DNA of 25,609 bases from Deltaproteobacteria bacterium. Lineage in GTDB: Bacteria; Desulfobacterota; DSM-4660; Desulfatiglandales; HGW-15. The translations under genes were made by a program, and so were the position numbers. The notes beneath the pieces are model-generated. The model did no database searches. It was not told the DNA's origin and was given only the letters and a program-made list of their open reading frames with translations. This document shows, in pieces, positions 7,110 to 16,157 of the stretch (its first letter is position 1; every line of letters starts with the position of its first letter). The stretch is taken from the NCBI GenBank assembly GCA_019308985.1, contig JAFDHB010000034.1:1-25609 (forward strand), read 5' to 3'.

Positions 7110-8783
7110 CTACCGATTGCCTTGGCTTTTTTTTGGGCGGACGGGGGGTACCATTATCATTTTCCATGGGCTGGGCATGTCATAGTGGCCCACAGGGACC
7201 TCGATGAGGGTCGGCCCCTTCTCATCGAATCCCTTTCTTATGGCGGAGCGCAGTTCACCAAAGGTCTCAGCCCTGTAAGCTGCGGCACCAAAGGACTCGG
7301 CCAGCCTGGTAAAGTGCGGGTTATGAAGGTCAGTGGCGATTACCCTCCCTGCGTACCTATGAATCTGCGTACGTTTGACGTTCCCAAAGGCGTTGTCTGA
7401 AAAGACGATGGCCACTACGGGTATACGGTGCTGCACCGCCGTGGCGAGTTCCTGGACATTGTACATGAACCCCCCGTCTCCGTTTATGGAGATGACCGCC
7501 TTATCGGGGTTTGCCACCTTGACACCCAGGGCCGTGGCAAAACCGAAACCCAGGGTCCCCTGATAACCTGACGAGACGTATGTGCGGGGTTTGTATACGG
7601 GAAAGGCGAAACGGGCCGCGTGGCCGACCTGGGTTATTTCTTCAACAAAAAAGCCATCCTCCGGGAGCTCTTCACGGATAACCTGGAGGAAGGTATACTG
7701 GGGCTGGAGTTTTTGAAATTCCTCTTCTACCTCAGCCTTGATCGCCGTAAGCTCATCTCGTCTTGATTTTCTTTTCCTGTTGTGAGCAGGGACCCTGTCG
7801 ACGAGCGCCTTCAAGCCTTTTTTCGCATCGGACATGATCTCCACATCCGGTACCCTGACCCTTGTTATCTCCACCGGGTCGATATCCATGCGGATGATCT
7901 TGAGTTGATCATCCACGCCCCAGGGCCTATGGCTGCCCCCGTCGTCTGCGATCTGCGATTCCATCCTGGTCCCTACGGCCAGCACCACGTCCACATCCGC
8001 CCAAAGGCGGTATCCGACAGGCCCTGTGGCGGAAAGGTAATGGGCGCTGCTTATTGCGCCAAACCCGTTCCTGGTCATTACGACCGGGGCCTGAACCATC
8101 TCTGCTAGTTCCAACAACTCCTCTTCAGCGCCGAAGATCCCTCCACCCACAACAATCATGGGATTCCTGGCCCTTCCCAGGAGGCGGGCGGCCTGTTCCA
8201 CAAGGTCATGGTCAGGACCGGGCTGCTCGTAACTCGCGGGAGGCAGGCTGAGGTCCCCGTAAGTCTCCATGGCCAGGACGTCCATGGGTACTTCCAGTGC
8301 CACGGGACGAATACGGCCGGTGGAGAGTTGCTTGAAGGCCTCGTGGACCTTGCAAGGGACCTCGGCCGGGTGATCGATCCGCTCGGCCCATTTGGTCAAG
8401 CCCCGAATTATTGCAAGTTGATCGGGAAGCTCGTGCAACCAGCCGATGTTCCTTCCGATCTGGGACAAAGGAATCTGGCCTGTGATGAGCAGCATGGGAG
8501 CGTTGCAGGCATATCCGGTGGACAGGGCCGCGGTAGTGTTAAGAAAGCCCGGTCCAGGGACAACGGCAAAAGTGCCGACCTTTCCGGACGTCTTGGCGTA
8601 TCCGAATGCCATGTATGCAGTGGCCTGTTCGTGCCTGGTATGTATAACCCTGACGGAATCCCGCTCTTGGTAAAGGGCATCAAAGAAGTGATCCAGTTGG
8701 ACCCCCGGAAGGGCAAAGATCGTGTCTACGCCGTAGTGTTCCAGAGCCTTTACCAGTAATCGAGCGCACGTCATCTTTTCCAT
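7110..8783 (-). CDS. Thiamine-diphosphate-dependent enzyme, acetolactate-synthase-like
   Basis: A 557 aa ThDP enzyme with the usual three domains: pyrimidine-binding (1-170), central (about 190-330) and PP-binding (about 370-530). The cofactor-activating glutamate is E52 in TRHEQATAYMAFGYA. The diphosphate/Mg motif starts GDGGF at 435 and ends at the DNAFGN asparagine near 464. E52 argues against glyoxylate carboligase, which has valine there. Likely reactions are decarboxylation or carboligation of a 2-oxo acid, but the specific one is unknown. No small regulatory subunit is adjacent, which argues against a biosynthetic IlvB. I prefer the ATG at 8783, with GGGGAG 9 bases upstream (8793-8798), over the longer frame from 8840, which would overlap the preceding gene. 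It follows the amidohydrolase by 40 bases and is probably co-transcribed with it. Confidence 0.86.
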   Translation of the reverse strand: MEKMTCARLLVKALEHYGVDTIFALPGVQLDHFFDALYQERDSVRVIHTRHEQATAYMAFGYAKTSGKVGTFAVVPGPGFLNTTAALSTGYACNAPMLLITGQIPLSQIGRNIGWLHELPDQLAIIRGLTKWAERIDHPAEVPCKVHEAFKQLSTGRIRPVALEVPMDVLAMETYGDLSLPPASYEQPGPDHDLVEQAARLLGRARNPMIVVGGGIFGAEEELLELAEMVQAPVVMTRNGFGAISSAHYLSATGPVGYRLWADVDVVLAVGTRMESQIADDGGSHRPWGVDDQLKIIRMDIDPVEITRVRVPDVEIMSDAKKGLKALVDRVPAHNRKRKSRRDELTAIKAEVEEEFQKLQPQYTFLQVIREELPEDGFFVEEITQVGHAARFAFPVYKPRTYVSSGYQGTLGFGFATALGVKVANPDKAVISINGDGGFMYNVQELATAVQHRIPVVAIVFSDNAFGNVKRTQIHRYAGRVIATDLHNPHFTRLAESFGAAAYRAETFGELRSAIRKGFDEKGPTLIEVPVGHYDMPSPWKMIMVPPVRPKKSQGNR

Positions 8784-8823
8784 TCTGCTTATCTCCCCGG
8801 AATTCGATTTGGCCGATCTAGGA

Positions 8824-10191
8824 CTAGGACGTTCTGTCACGGGATTTTTCGGCGCCGGAGATTCTTGTCTCTAAGAAAATTCCTTGTCCTTTGCTGCTCC
8901 TTAGTTCTTTCCCGTGGACAATGATCCTTCCCCTCTGCATAACCGTGACCGGCTTCCCCAGACACTCCATTCCCTCGTAGAGGGTGTAGCCCGCATTGGA
9001 GTGTTGGTTATCCTCCTTGATGCGGTGCCTCATTGCCGGGTCGAATACCAGAAGGTCCGCATCCGATCCCTCCTGCAAAATCCCTTTGCGGGGGTAAAGC
9101 CCGAATATCTTTGCAGGGGCTTCACTCATGGCCCTGACAAGAGTTGAGAGGTCCAGTCTCCCTTCGTTGATTCCCCTTTGGTAAGTCACGGAAAGCATTG
9201 TCTCGGACGATGGAGAACCAAAGGGGGCATCAAAGAAGTCATCATCGATCTTCTTGGCCTTCGGGGCATGGTCGCTGGCGATAACGTCTATGAGCCCTGT
9301 CTTGAGACCCAGCCACAGGGCGTCATTGTCTTCGGCGGTCCTAAGAGGGGGGCCGATTTTGGCGAGGGGGCCCTTCTCCTGGAGATCCCTGTCCGTCAAG
9401 CAGAGATACTGGGGGCATGTCTCAGTGTACACCCTTTGGCCCTGCTCCCTGGCATCCCTTATAGGGCCAAGGGACTGCCAGGCACTGACGTGAACTATGT
9501 AAAGGGGACAATTCATCACCCGGGCGATGGAAATGGCCCGAAAGACGGCATCCGCTTCAAGAATGCCCGGTCTTTCCTTGAGGAAGGCTTCCTTCTGCGG
9601 TTCATTCCTGTACTTATCTTCCAGGTAATCAATTGAGAGGCCATCCTCCGCATGTACCATGGCAAGGCCGCCCTGCTCTGAAATGACATCCATGGCCTTT
9701 GCCAGGTAGTAGTCATCGGTCATCCAACCTTGCTTGGCATAGGTCATAAACATCTTGAAGGAGGTGACGCCCATTTCAAGGCACCTGGGGAGGTCCTTGA
9801 TCTGGTTCTTGGGGTCGAACATGGCGCCATGGATGGCAAAATCCGTGTGGGAGGTTTCTTCCCCTTCTTGAATGAATTCCCTGACGGTATCGGCAAGCTC
9901 CATGCCGGGCCGTGCATATGCGTAATGGATCATCGTGGTTATTCCGCCAAATGGCCCCAGGATAGAGCAATCCTGGATAGTATCCACGTAAACCGGATGG
10001 ACATGGACATCGATCAAACCGGGAAGGACATATTTCCCGGAGGCGTCGATCACCTGCCTCGCATTGGCAGCGTCTAATTCAGGGGCCAGCTCCACGATCT
10101 TTTCGTCCCTTATGCCCAAATCCAACCTATCGATATTATGGGGCTTCACCACGAGCCCCCCCTTGATCAACCAATCAAAAGCTTGTGCCAT
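8824..10191 (-). CDS. Cyclic amidohydrolase (dihydropyrimidinase/hydantoinase/allantoinase family)
   Basis: A TIM-barrel metal hydrolase of 455 aa that should open a cyclic amide, imide or ureide ring. The binuclear metal set is complete: H63 and H65 (DVHVH), K146 to be carboxylated (SFKMFMTY), H180 (MVHAED), H234 (YIVHVSA) and D307 (IASDHAP). The sequence SDHAP, rather than the SDHCP common in dihydropyrimidinases, leaves allantoinase- or dihydroorotase-like substrates open. The start is the ATG at 10191, because GGAGG (10199-10203 on the minus strand) sits 7 bases away; the frame stays open to 10227 without a better signal. It is the first gene of a two-gene operon with the ThDP enzyme. It lies divergent to pyrB, but a PyrC role is doubtful because an anabolic enzyme would not be expected next to a ThDP enzyme. 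Confidence 0.87.
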   Translation of the reverse strand: MAQAFDWLIKGGLVVKPHNIDRLDLGIRDEKIVELAPELDAANARQVIDASGKYVLPGLIDVHVHPVYVDTIQDCSILGPFGGITTMIHYAYARPGMELADTVREFIQEGEETSHTDFAIHGAMFDPKNQIKDLPRCLEMGVTSFKMFMTYAKQGWMTDDYYLAKAMDVISEQGGLAMVHAEDGLSIDYLEDKYRNEPQKEAFLKERPGILEADAVFRAISIARVMNCPLYIVHVSAWQSLGPIRDAREQGQRVYTETCPQYLCLTDRDLQEKGPLAKIGPPLRTAEDNDALWLGLKTGLIDVIASDHAPKAKKIDDDFFDAPFGSPSSETMLSVTYQRGINEGRLDLSTLVRAMSEAPAKIFGLYPRKGILQEGSDADLLVFDPAMRHRIKEDNQHSNAGYTLYEGMECLGKPVTVMQRGRIIVHGKELRSSKGQGIFLETRISGAEKSRDRTS

Positions 10192-11471
<1,280 letters not shown>

Positions 11472-11567
11472 GGGCTTAACTTTGCTCGTAGGTGCTGCAG
11501 CCTGAAATAGGCAAAAGGTTTCCGGACGATAAGATGCTCTGTAGATGTTTTGAGAAAGGGGGAACAA

Positions 11568-12308
11568 ATGGGCGCCAATCTATTCGAGGAGATAGAACGG
11601 CAGATATGGAGAGAAGAAAAGAAGTATCTCATGAAACATGTTTCCTTGAGCCTTATTCGGAATGATGCCCTCAAGATCGGTGATTACATACTGCATTCGG
11701 GGAAAAGAAGCCCTTACTACGTCGACCTCCGCCAGTCCATCTCCGATCACATTGCCATGGACTGGATCGCCAATTCCCTCGCCCGGATCGTTATCAACGA
11801 AATAGGGCGTTCCAAGATAGACAAGATCATGGGTGTTCCCACCGCTGGTATCCCCTTTGCGACCATAGTGAGCCAGAAGCTCGCCATCCCAATGCTCTAC
11901 TACCGGAAGGAGAGAAAGGAACACGGGGTCAGGAAGAAGATCGAGGGGAACATGGAAAGGAACGACAGGATCCTTATGATCGATGACCTGATCACCACGG
12001 GGCAGAGCGTGATAGACGCGGCAGAGGCCGCGAGGGAGCAGGGTGGCATTGTGACCGAACTGGTGGTCTTGCTGGACAGGGAACAGGGTGGAAGCGAATA
12101 CATCAGGACCCACAACATAGAGCCCCATGTCCTGTTCAAGATATCCGAGGCCTTTGAATGGCTCAGGGAGGTAAAACTCCTGGACGAGGAAAAGTACAGG
12201 ATGATCATGGACTACATCGAAAGTGAAAAAAAGAGCGCAGCCCCTTCCGAGTCCAAGAAAGCTGCAAAGAGCGCAGGTTCAGATAAGGAATCAAAGAAAG
12301 AGAATTAG
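11568..12308 (+). CDS. pyrE: Orotate phosphoribosyltransferase with a lysine-rich C-terminal tail
   Basis: Joins orotate with PRPP to give OMP in UMP synthesis. The PRPP motif RILMIDDLITTGQSV is at 134-148, and the flexible catalytic loop region contains YYRKERKEHG (111-120). GKRSPYYVDLR (46-56) is typical of the orotate-binding region. The 246 aa protein is longer than most bacterial OPRTases (about 190-215 aa), because residues about 220-246 form a Lys/Ser/Ala-rich low-complexity tail that is probably disordered. The start is the ATG at 11568 with GGGGGA 4 bases upstream; a TTG six codons earlier is also in frame. It probably shares a transcript with pyrB. Confidence 0.9.
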   Translation: MGANLFEEIERQIWREEKKYLMKHVSLSLIRNDALKIGDYILHSGKRSPYYVDLRQSISDHIAMDWIANSLARIVINEIGRSKIDKIMGVPTAGIPFATIVSQKLAIPMLYYRKERKEHGVRKKIEGNMERNDRILMIDDLITTGQSVIDAAEAAREQGGIVTELVVLLDREQGGSEYIRTHNIEPHVLFKISEAFEWLREVKLLDEEKYRMIMDYIESEKKSAAPSESKKAAKSAGSDKESKKEN

Positions 12309-12524
12309 TTGATTTTTGACCAGGGGCCTGGAGTGGAAAATCAATGACGTCAAAGGCCCCCAGGTCTTTGAAAGATGCCAGCCCATCGGAAAAGTCTCTT
12401 CAGTCCTCGGGGACTATGCAACCGGTCTCATCAAAAAGGCCATTGAAAAGGGGCGCCTGCCTGCGTAGATCGCCCGACACTCCCTTTCTCCTAAATAGTC
12501 GGCACCCGTCATAAAGAATAATCA

Positions 12525-12553
12525 TTGACAGGGAAAAAATTTTCGCATATGTT
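12525..12553 (+). promoter_or_regulatory. Predicted sigma70-type promoter of the liv/xdh operon
   Basis: A perfect -35 box TTGACA (12525-12530) is separated by 17 bases, including an A-run and T-run, from TATGTT (12548-12553), a 4 of 6 match to TATAAT. It precedes the only long same-strand gene array downstream and gives a leader of about 165 bases. Its -10 box overlaps the tandem repeat described next. Confidence 0.6.
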
Positions 12554-12587
12554 CAGTATGTTCAGTATTACTAAACATCTTTTAGTA
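12548..12587 (+). promoter_or_regulatory. Candidate operator: tandem TATGTTCAG repeat plus TACTAAA palindrome
   Basis: TATGTTCAG occurs twice in tandem (12548-12556, 12557-12565), followed by a third TAT. Directly after comes a perfect 7-bp inverted repeat, TACTAAA (12569-12575) and TTTAGTA (12581-12587), with a 5-base spacer. The cluster covers the -10 box and the expected transcription start, where a repressor would bind. The XRE-cupin regulator encoded in the same operon is the obvious candidate ligand; this link is inferred. Confidence 0.5.
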
Positions 12588-12726
12588 TAAATCATTAAGA
12601 AGCTTGCTCCCTAACCCAGTAGAAGGACATGGGGCATATTGTATCAACAACCCTTAAGAGCAACGTTATAGTCAGCGGCAGGCTGGAGGAGGTAAACCGG
12701 GAACATTCTAAGACGGAGGAATGATC

Positions 12727-13905
12727 ATGAAAAGATTATCTGTGAAAGTTGTCCTAACGGCCCTTGTGGTGTTGGCGGTCGTCTTGTCCATGAGTATCGG
12801 CGTATCCGCTGCCCGAACCGTGAAGATCGCCTTTATCGGGCCCCTAAGCGGCCCCAACGCAGCGCAAGGAAACGGCGCAAAGAACTGCTTTGACCTAGCC
12901 ATCAGGCAGGCCAATAAATCCGGGAAGTTCCCTTACAAGATCGAGATGATGACTCTAGATGATGCATCTGATCCGGCCGTGGCTGTATCAGCCGCCCTGA
13001 AGGCGGTGTCCGACAGAGACGTGGTTGCAGCAAGCGGGCACTGGAACAGTGCCTGCGCCCTCGCGACCATACACACATTTCACTCATTTCGAGTCCCATT
13101 CATTGTCTGGGGAGCCATAAGCCCCAGGATCACGGAATACAATTATCCTGAGGTTGTTCGCAATTGCCCCACCCTCGTGCAGGAGAACGTGCCTTTCGCC
13201 AAGTGGGTAATAGTTGACCTGGGTTACAAGACCTTCAGTATTATTTCAGATACCACTGATTATGGAGAGCAGAACACCAAGGCCTTCTCCGCCTTGGCCA
13301 AGAAGCACGGTGCCAGGATTGTTTCAGTGGATTCCGTGTCCACCGGCACGACTGATTTCAGGCCCATATTGACGAAGATAAAGGGTCTTGATCCCTCAGC
13401 CATCTATTTCGGCGGTGTGGTCATGGAAGGAGCCCTGACCAGGAGCCAGATGGCGAAGATCGGGTTGAACAAACTCTTCTGTGCGGTCTCTGGGTTGGCT
13501 GACGACAAGTTTATTGAAGTGGCAGGGAAGAGGGCTGCCGAGGGAACGATCATTACCAAGCCGGGTTTTGAGCTGGACAGGCTTCCAGGAGCTATTGAGT
13601 TCAAGAAGGCCTACGAGGCTCAGAATTACAGGGAGCCCATGGGTGCCTACGGCATCTACGCCTACGAGGCTGCAAACATTATCCTCGAGGCACTGAAACA
13701 GGTGGGACCTGATGACAAGGTTGCCATTGCCAAGGCGATTCGCAATATCAGGTACGAGGGAATCTTGGGCACAACCACCTTTGACAAGAACGGCCAGACC
13801 GAGCTTGCGCCCGTAACGAAACTGGTGGCTCAGGACGGCAAATGGGTTGAGTGGGAGAGGTCCGAGTATGCAACGGGCAAACGGCGGCTGCCTAAACCCT
13901 ATTAA
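12727..13905 (+). CDS. ABC transporter substrate-binding protein, branched-chain amino acid type (LivJ/LivK-like)
   Basis: Periplasmic receptor of 392 aa for the importer encoded just downstream. It has a signal peptide (about residues 1-29, ending VSA) and then the type I binding-protein fold starting VKIAFIGPLSGPNAAQGNG. The segment near ASGHWNSACALATIHTF matches the ligand-binding loop of the first lobe, and SDTTDYGEQNTKAF begins the second lobe. The fold is used for amino acids, amides, urea, aromatic acids and other small organic ligands, so the substrate is open. The neighbouring hydroxylase genes suggest a heterocyclic or aromatic acid. I choose ATG 12727, because the GGAGG at 12715-12719 is 7 bases from it and only one base from the ATG at 12721. 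Confidence 0.92.
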   Translation: MKRLSVKVVLTALVVLAVVLSMSIGVSAARTVKIAFIGPLSGPNAAQGNGAKNCFDLAIRQANKSGKFPYKIEMMTLDDASDPAVAVSAALKAVSDRDVVAASGHWNSACALATIHTFHSFRVPFIVWGAISPRITEYNYPEVVRNCPTLVQENVPFAKWVIVDLGYKTFSIISDTTDYGEQNTKAFSALAKKHGARIVSVDSVSTGTTDFRPILTKIKGLDPSAIYFGGVVMEGALTRSQMAKIGLNKLFCAVSGLADDKFIEVAGKRAAEGTIITKPGFELDRLPGAIEFKKAYEAQNYREPMGAYGIYAYEAANIILEALKQVGPDDKVAIAKAIRNIRYEGILGTTTFDKNGQTELAPVTKLVAQDGKWVEWERSEYATGKRRLPKPY

Positions 13906-13945
13906 GGCGCTTTTGTTTGTTTGAGACAGCCTGCCGTTTCTCCGG

Positions 13946-13972
13946 GACGGCCAGGACGCGGTCTTGGCCGTC
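13946..13972 (+). terminator. Hairpin after the binding-protein gene (attenuator-like)
   Basis: GACGGCCAGGAC and GTCTTGGCCGTC pair over 12 bp with one G-U and a GCG loop. ACAAGTTTTT follows. It lies 40 bases past the binding-protein stop and 33 bases before the permease start. Such hairpins commonly stabilise the upstream mRNA or partly terminate transcription, so that the receptor is made in excess of the membrane subunits. Confidence 0.6.
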
Positions 13973-14005
13973 ACAAGTTTTTAGGCTGCAAGGAAAGTTA
14001 AGGTC

Positions 14006-14926
14006 TTGGAATTTATAGAGCAGATATTCAATGGATTGCTCCTGGGGTGCAACTATACCCTGATCGCTATGGGGTTCAGCTTCTTTTTTGGGGCTCTGAA
14101 CGTGGTCCATTTTTCCCACGGCGATGTTTGCATCCTGGGCAGTTTTATCATCCTCGTCTTCTACCAAATCGGCAGGGCCTTGGGTGTCTTCGATGCCGTA
14201 CCAGGGGTCATTACTATCCCTGTGGTCATTGCCGCTGCCACCATATTGACCGGAATCCTGGGAGCGGTATTTGAGAAGTTGGCGATCAAACCCTTTCGTC
14301 AGTCCCCCCTCTTGATGGTCCTTGTGGCCACCGTGGCCCTGGGGCTGATTATCCGTGAGTCGCTGCGCCTGTTTTATCCCCAGGGGAGTAATCCCCAGAT
14401 ATTCCCGGCCCTGCTCCCGGATGGGGCATTTTCCCTGGGAGGGCTTTTTTTTCGTTACGACAGCCTCATCATCCTGGGCCTGACCATTGTCTTGATTACC
14501 CTGGTGTTTCTCTTTGTGGAACGCACTCGAATGGGGACAGCTATCCGGGCCATCTCCCAGGACACGGAGGCGGCCGTGATGATGGGAGTCAACGTGGACA
14601 CGACCGTATCGGTGACCTTTATCCTCGGCTCTGCCCTCGGGGCCCTGGCCGGTATATTGAACGGGGTTTACATCGGGATCATCCGATTCGACATGGGATT
14701 GATGGGGGGAATCAAAGGGTTTTCAGCGGCGGTGGTAGGGGGGCTGGGGAACATCTACGGGGCCATTTTCGGAGGCATCCTGCTCGGGTTTGTTGAAACC
14801 TTCGCCTCCGTGCTGATCCCAGGAGGGACGGCCTACAAGGACGTATTCAGCTTCTTGGTGGTAATATTTTTCCTGGTCTTCAAGCCCTCGGGAATCCTTG
14901 GTGAAAGGGTGTATGAGAAAGTATGA
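14006..14926 (+). CDS. ABC transporter permease, LivH family
   Basis: An inner-membrane permease of 306 aa with about eight hydrophobic helices. The N-terminal LLLGCNYTLIAMGFSFFFG and the motif near ISQDTEAAVMMGVNVD, followed by SALGALAGILNGVYIG, are typical of LivH, including the cytoplasmic coupling loop that contacts the ATPases. The start appears to be TTG at 14006: an in-frame stop lies at 13982, the only later ATG (residue 22) would cut the first helix, and AAGG lies just upstream. It should pair with the LivM-like permease. The gene end overlaps the next start in an ATGA arrangement, which implies coupled translation. Confidence 0.92.
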   Translation: MEFIEQIFNGLLLGCNYTLIAMGFSFFFGALNVVHFSHGDVCILGSFIILVFYQIGRALGVFDAVPGVITIPVVIAAATILTGILGAVFEKLAIKPFRQSPLLMVLVATVALGLIIRESLRLFYPQGSNPQIFPALLPDGAFSLGGLFFRYDSLIILGLTIVLITLVFLFVERTRMGTAIRAISQDTEAAVMMGVNVDTTVSVTFILGSALGALAGILNGVYIGIIRFDMGLMGGIKGFSAAVVGGLGNIYGAIFGGILLGFVETFASVLIPGGTAYKDVFSFLVVIFFLVFKPSGILGERVYEKV

Positions 14927-16077
14927 ATGCCTCAAGCCATAGTCGCCCGTTTACTATGGGGATAGTCTTTCTGGTGGAACTCTTTGTTTTTCTGGCCTTT
15001 GTTCTTTTTCTGCGCACAGAAGGGGCTATCGGGACGGTCCTAATCCTCTTTGGCATGGGCCTTTGTTGGTACCTCTATGATCGATTCGAGACCTTTCAAG
15101 AGTATATTGCTTCCAGGTTCTCCTCTGAAAGGGCGTTTGCGGGAGCCGTAGGGCTGCTTTTTCTCCTGATCATGCCCGTGCTGTTGAAGGACAGGCCGTA
15201 CTTGATCCACCTTTGCCTGACTGCCGGCATCTATATCATGCTCGCAACAGGACTCAACTATCAGCTGGGGAGCACCAACATCGTCAATCTGGCAACCGCC
15301 GCCTCCTATGGTGTCGGCGCTTACACCTCCGCCCTCTTGACCACCCATACAGGGGTGAGCTTCTGGCTGGTCATTTTCGCTGCCGGAGGTGCAGCCTCCT
15401 TTATGGGATTCATCCTGGGCCTTCCGACCACAAAGACAAGGGATTATTACCTGACCCTCGTGACCATCGCCTTCGGCCTGATCGTCTACTTGCTTCTGAA
15501 CAACTTGAAATGGACAGGAGGACCCAACGGAATCGGAGACATCACGCCTCCTTCTCTTTTCGGGCACTCTTTCAGGGAAAGTATCAAATTATTCGGCATG
15601 ACACTCCCCTACCAGGCCAACTATTATTTTCTGATCCTGTTCTTCGTCCTGGTCTATGCCATCATAAGCGAGCGCCTTCATTTCTCGCGAACAGGCCTTA
15701 CATGGAACGCAATCAGAGAAGATGACATAGCTGCGAAGTGTTGTGGTATTCATGTTTCCAGGTACAAGGTCCTCTCTTTCTGCATCAACTGTTTCCTGGA
15801 CGGGGTTACGGGGGCCGTGTATGCACACTACGTGTGCTTTATTTCACCGGAAAACTTTCAGTTCATGCTCTCGGTTGTTGTTGTAACCATGGTCATTCTC
15901 GGGGGGATGGACAATACCTTCGGGGTCATCTTTGGAGCCGTCCTCCTGACGTTGCTCCCTGAAAAATTTCGCATATTCAATGAATTTCGCCTTCTCATGT
16001 ACGGTATCATCGTGATTTGTACCCTGGTATTTCGGCCCCAAGGCCTTTTCCCCCAAAAGCTCAGGCGATATACATGA
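14923..16077 (+). CDS. ABC transporter permease, LivM family
   Basis: The second permease of the importer, 384 aa with about ten predicted membrane segments. It carries the LivM landmarks: YGVGAYTSALL, TRDYYLTLVTIAFG, WTGGPNGIGDI, the coupling-loop AIREDDIAAKCCGI, and the C-terminal GLFPQKLRRY. It has an extended N-terminal part (about residues 10-85) with two extra hydrophobic helices before the core, as in some LivM proteins. The ATG overlaps the TGA of the LivH gene. Confidence 0.93.
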   Translation: MNASSHSRPFTMGIVFLVELFVFLAFVLFLRTEGAIGTVLILFGMGLCWYLYDRFETFQEYIASRFSSERAFAGAVGLLFLLIMPVLLKDRPYLIHLCLTAGIYIMLATGLNYQLGSTNIVNLATAASYGVGAYTSALLTTHTGVSFWLVIFAAGGAASFMGFILGLPTTKTRDYYLTLVTIAFGLIVYLLLNNLKWTGGPNGIGDITPPSLFGHSFRESIKLFGMTLPYQANYYFLILFFVLVYAIISERLHFSRTGLTWNAIREDDIAAKCCGIHVSRYKVLSFCINCFLDGVTGAVYAHYVCFISPENFQFMLSVVVVTMVILGGMDNTFGVIFGAVLLTLLPEKFRIFNEFRLLMYGIIVICTLVFRPQGLFPQKLRRYT

Positions 16078-16157
16078 TTCGGGGCATAGGATCGTGCTGA
16101 GAGACAGGTTACAGAAGGAAATCTCCAAGGCATTTTCTGCTTCTTTAGTGGGACCAA

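Larger units (their letters stand above)
12309..12726. other. Long intergenic region before the liv/xdh operon
   Basis: The first part contains a 50-codon plus-strand frame (12316-12468, TTG start) reading GPQVFERCQPIGKV and later LGDYATGLIKKAIEKGRLPA, then stop. It has a protein-like composition, but I recognise no family and it has no ATG, so it may be a gene remnant. The second part holds a well-formed promoter and repeat cluster (listed separately). A leader of about 160 bases follows, ending in GGAGG at 12715-12719, which sets the start of the binding-protein gene at 12727. Confidence 0.5.

Noticed and set aside
8784..8840. Longer N-terminus of the ThDP enzyme starting at 8840.
   Set aside because: It would overlap the amidohydrolase gene, adds a low-complexity stretch not found in the family, and the ATG at 8783 has a better ribosome site.
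12323..12360. GGGGCCT and AGGCCCC inverted repeat after pyrE as a terminator.
   Set aside because: The arms are 7 bp with a loop of 24 bases and no T-tract follows, so it is likely chance.
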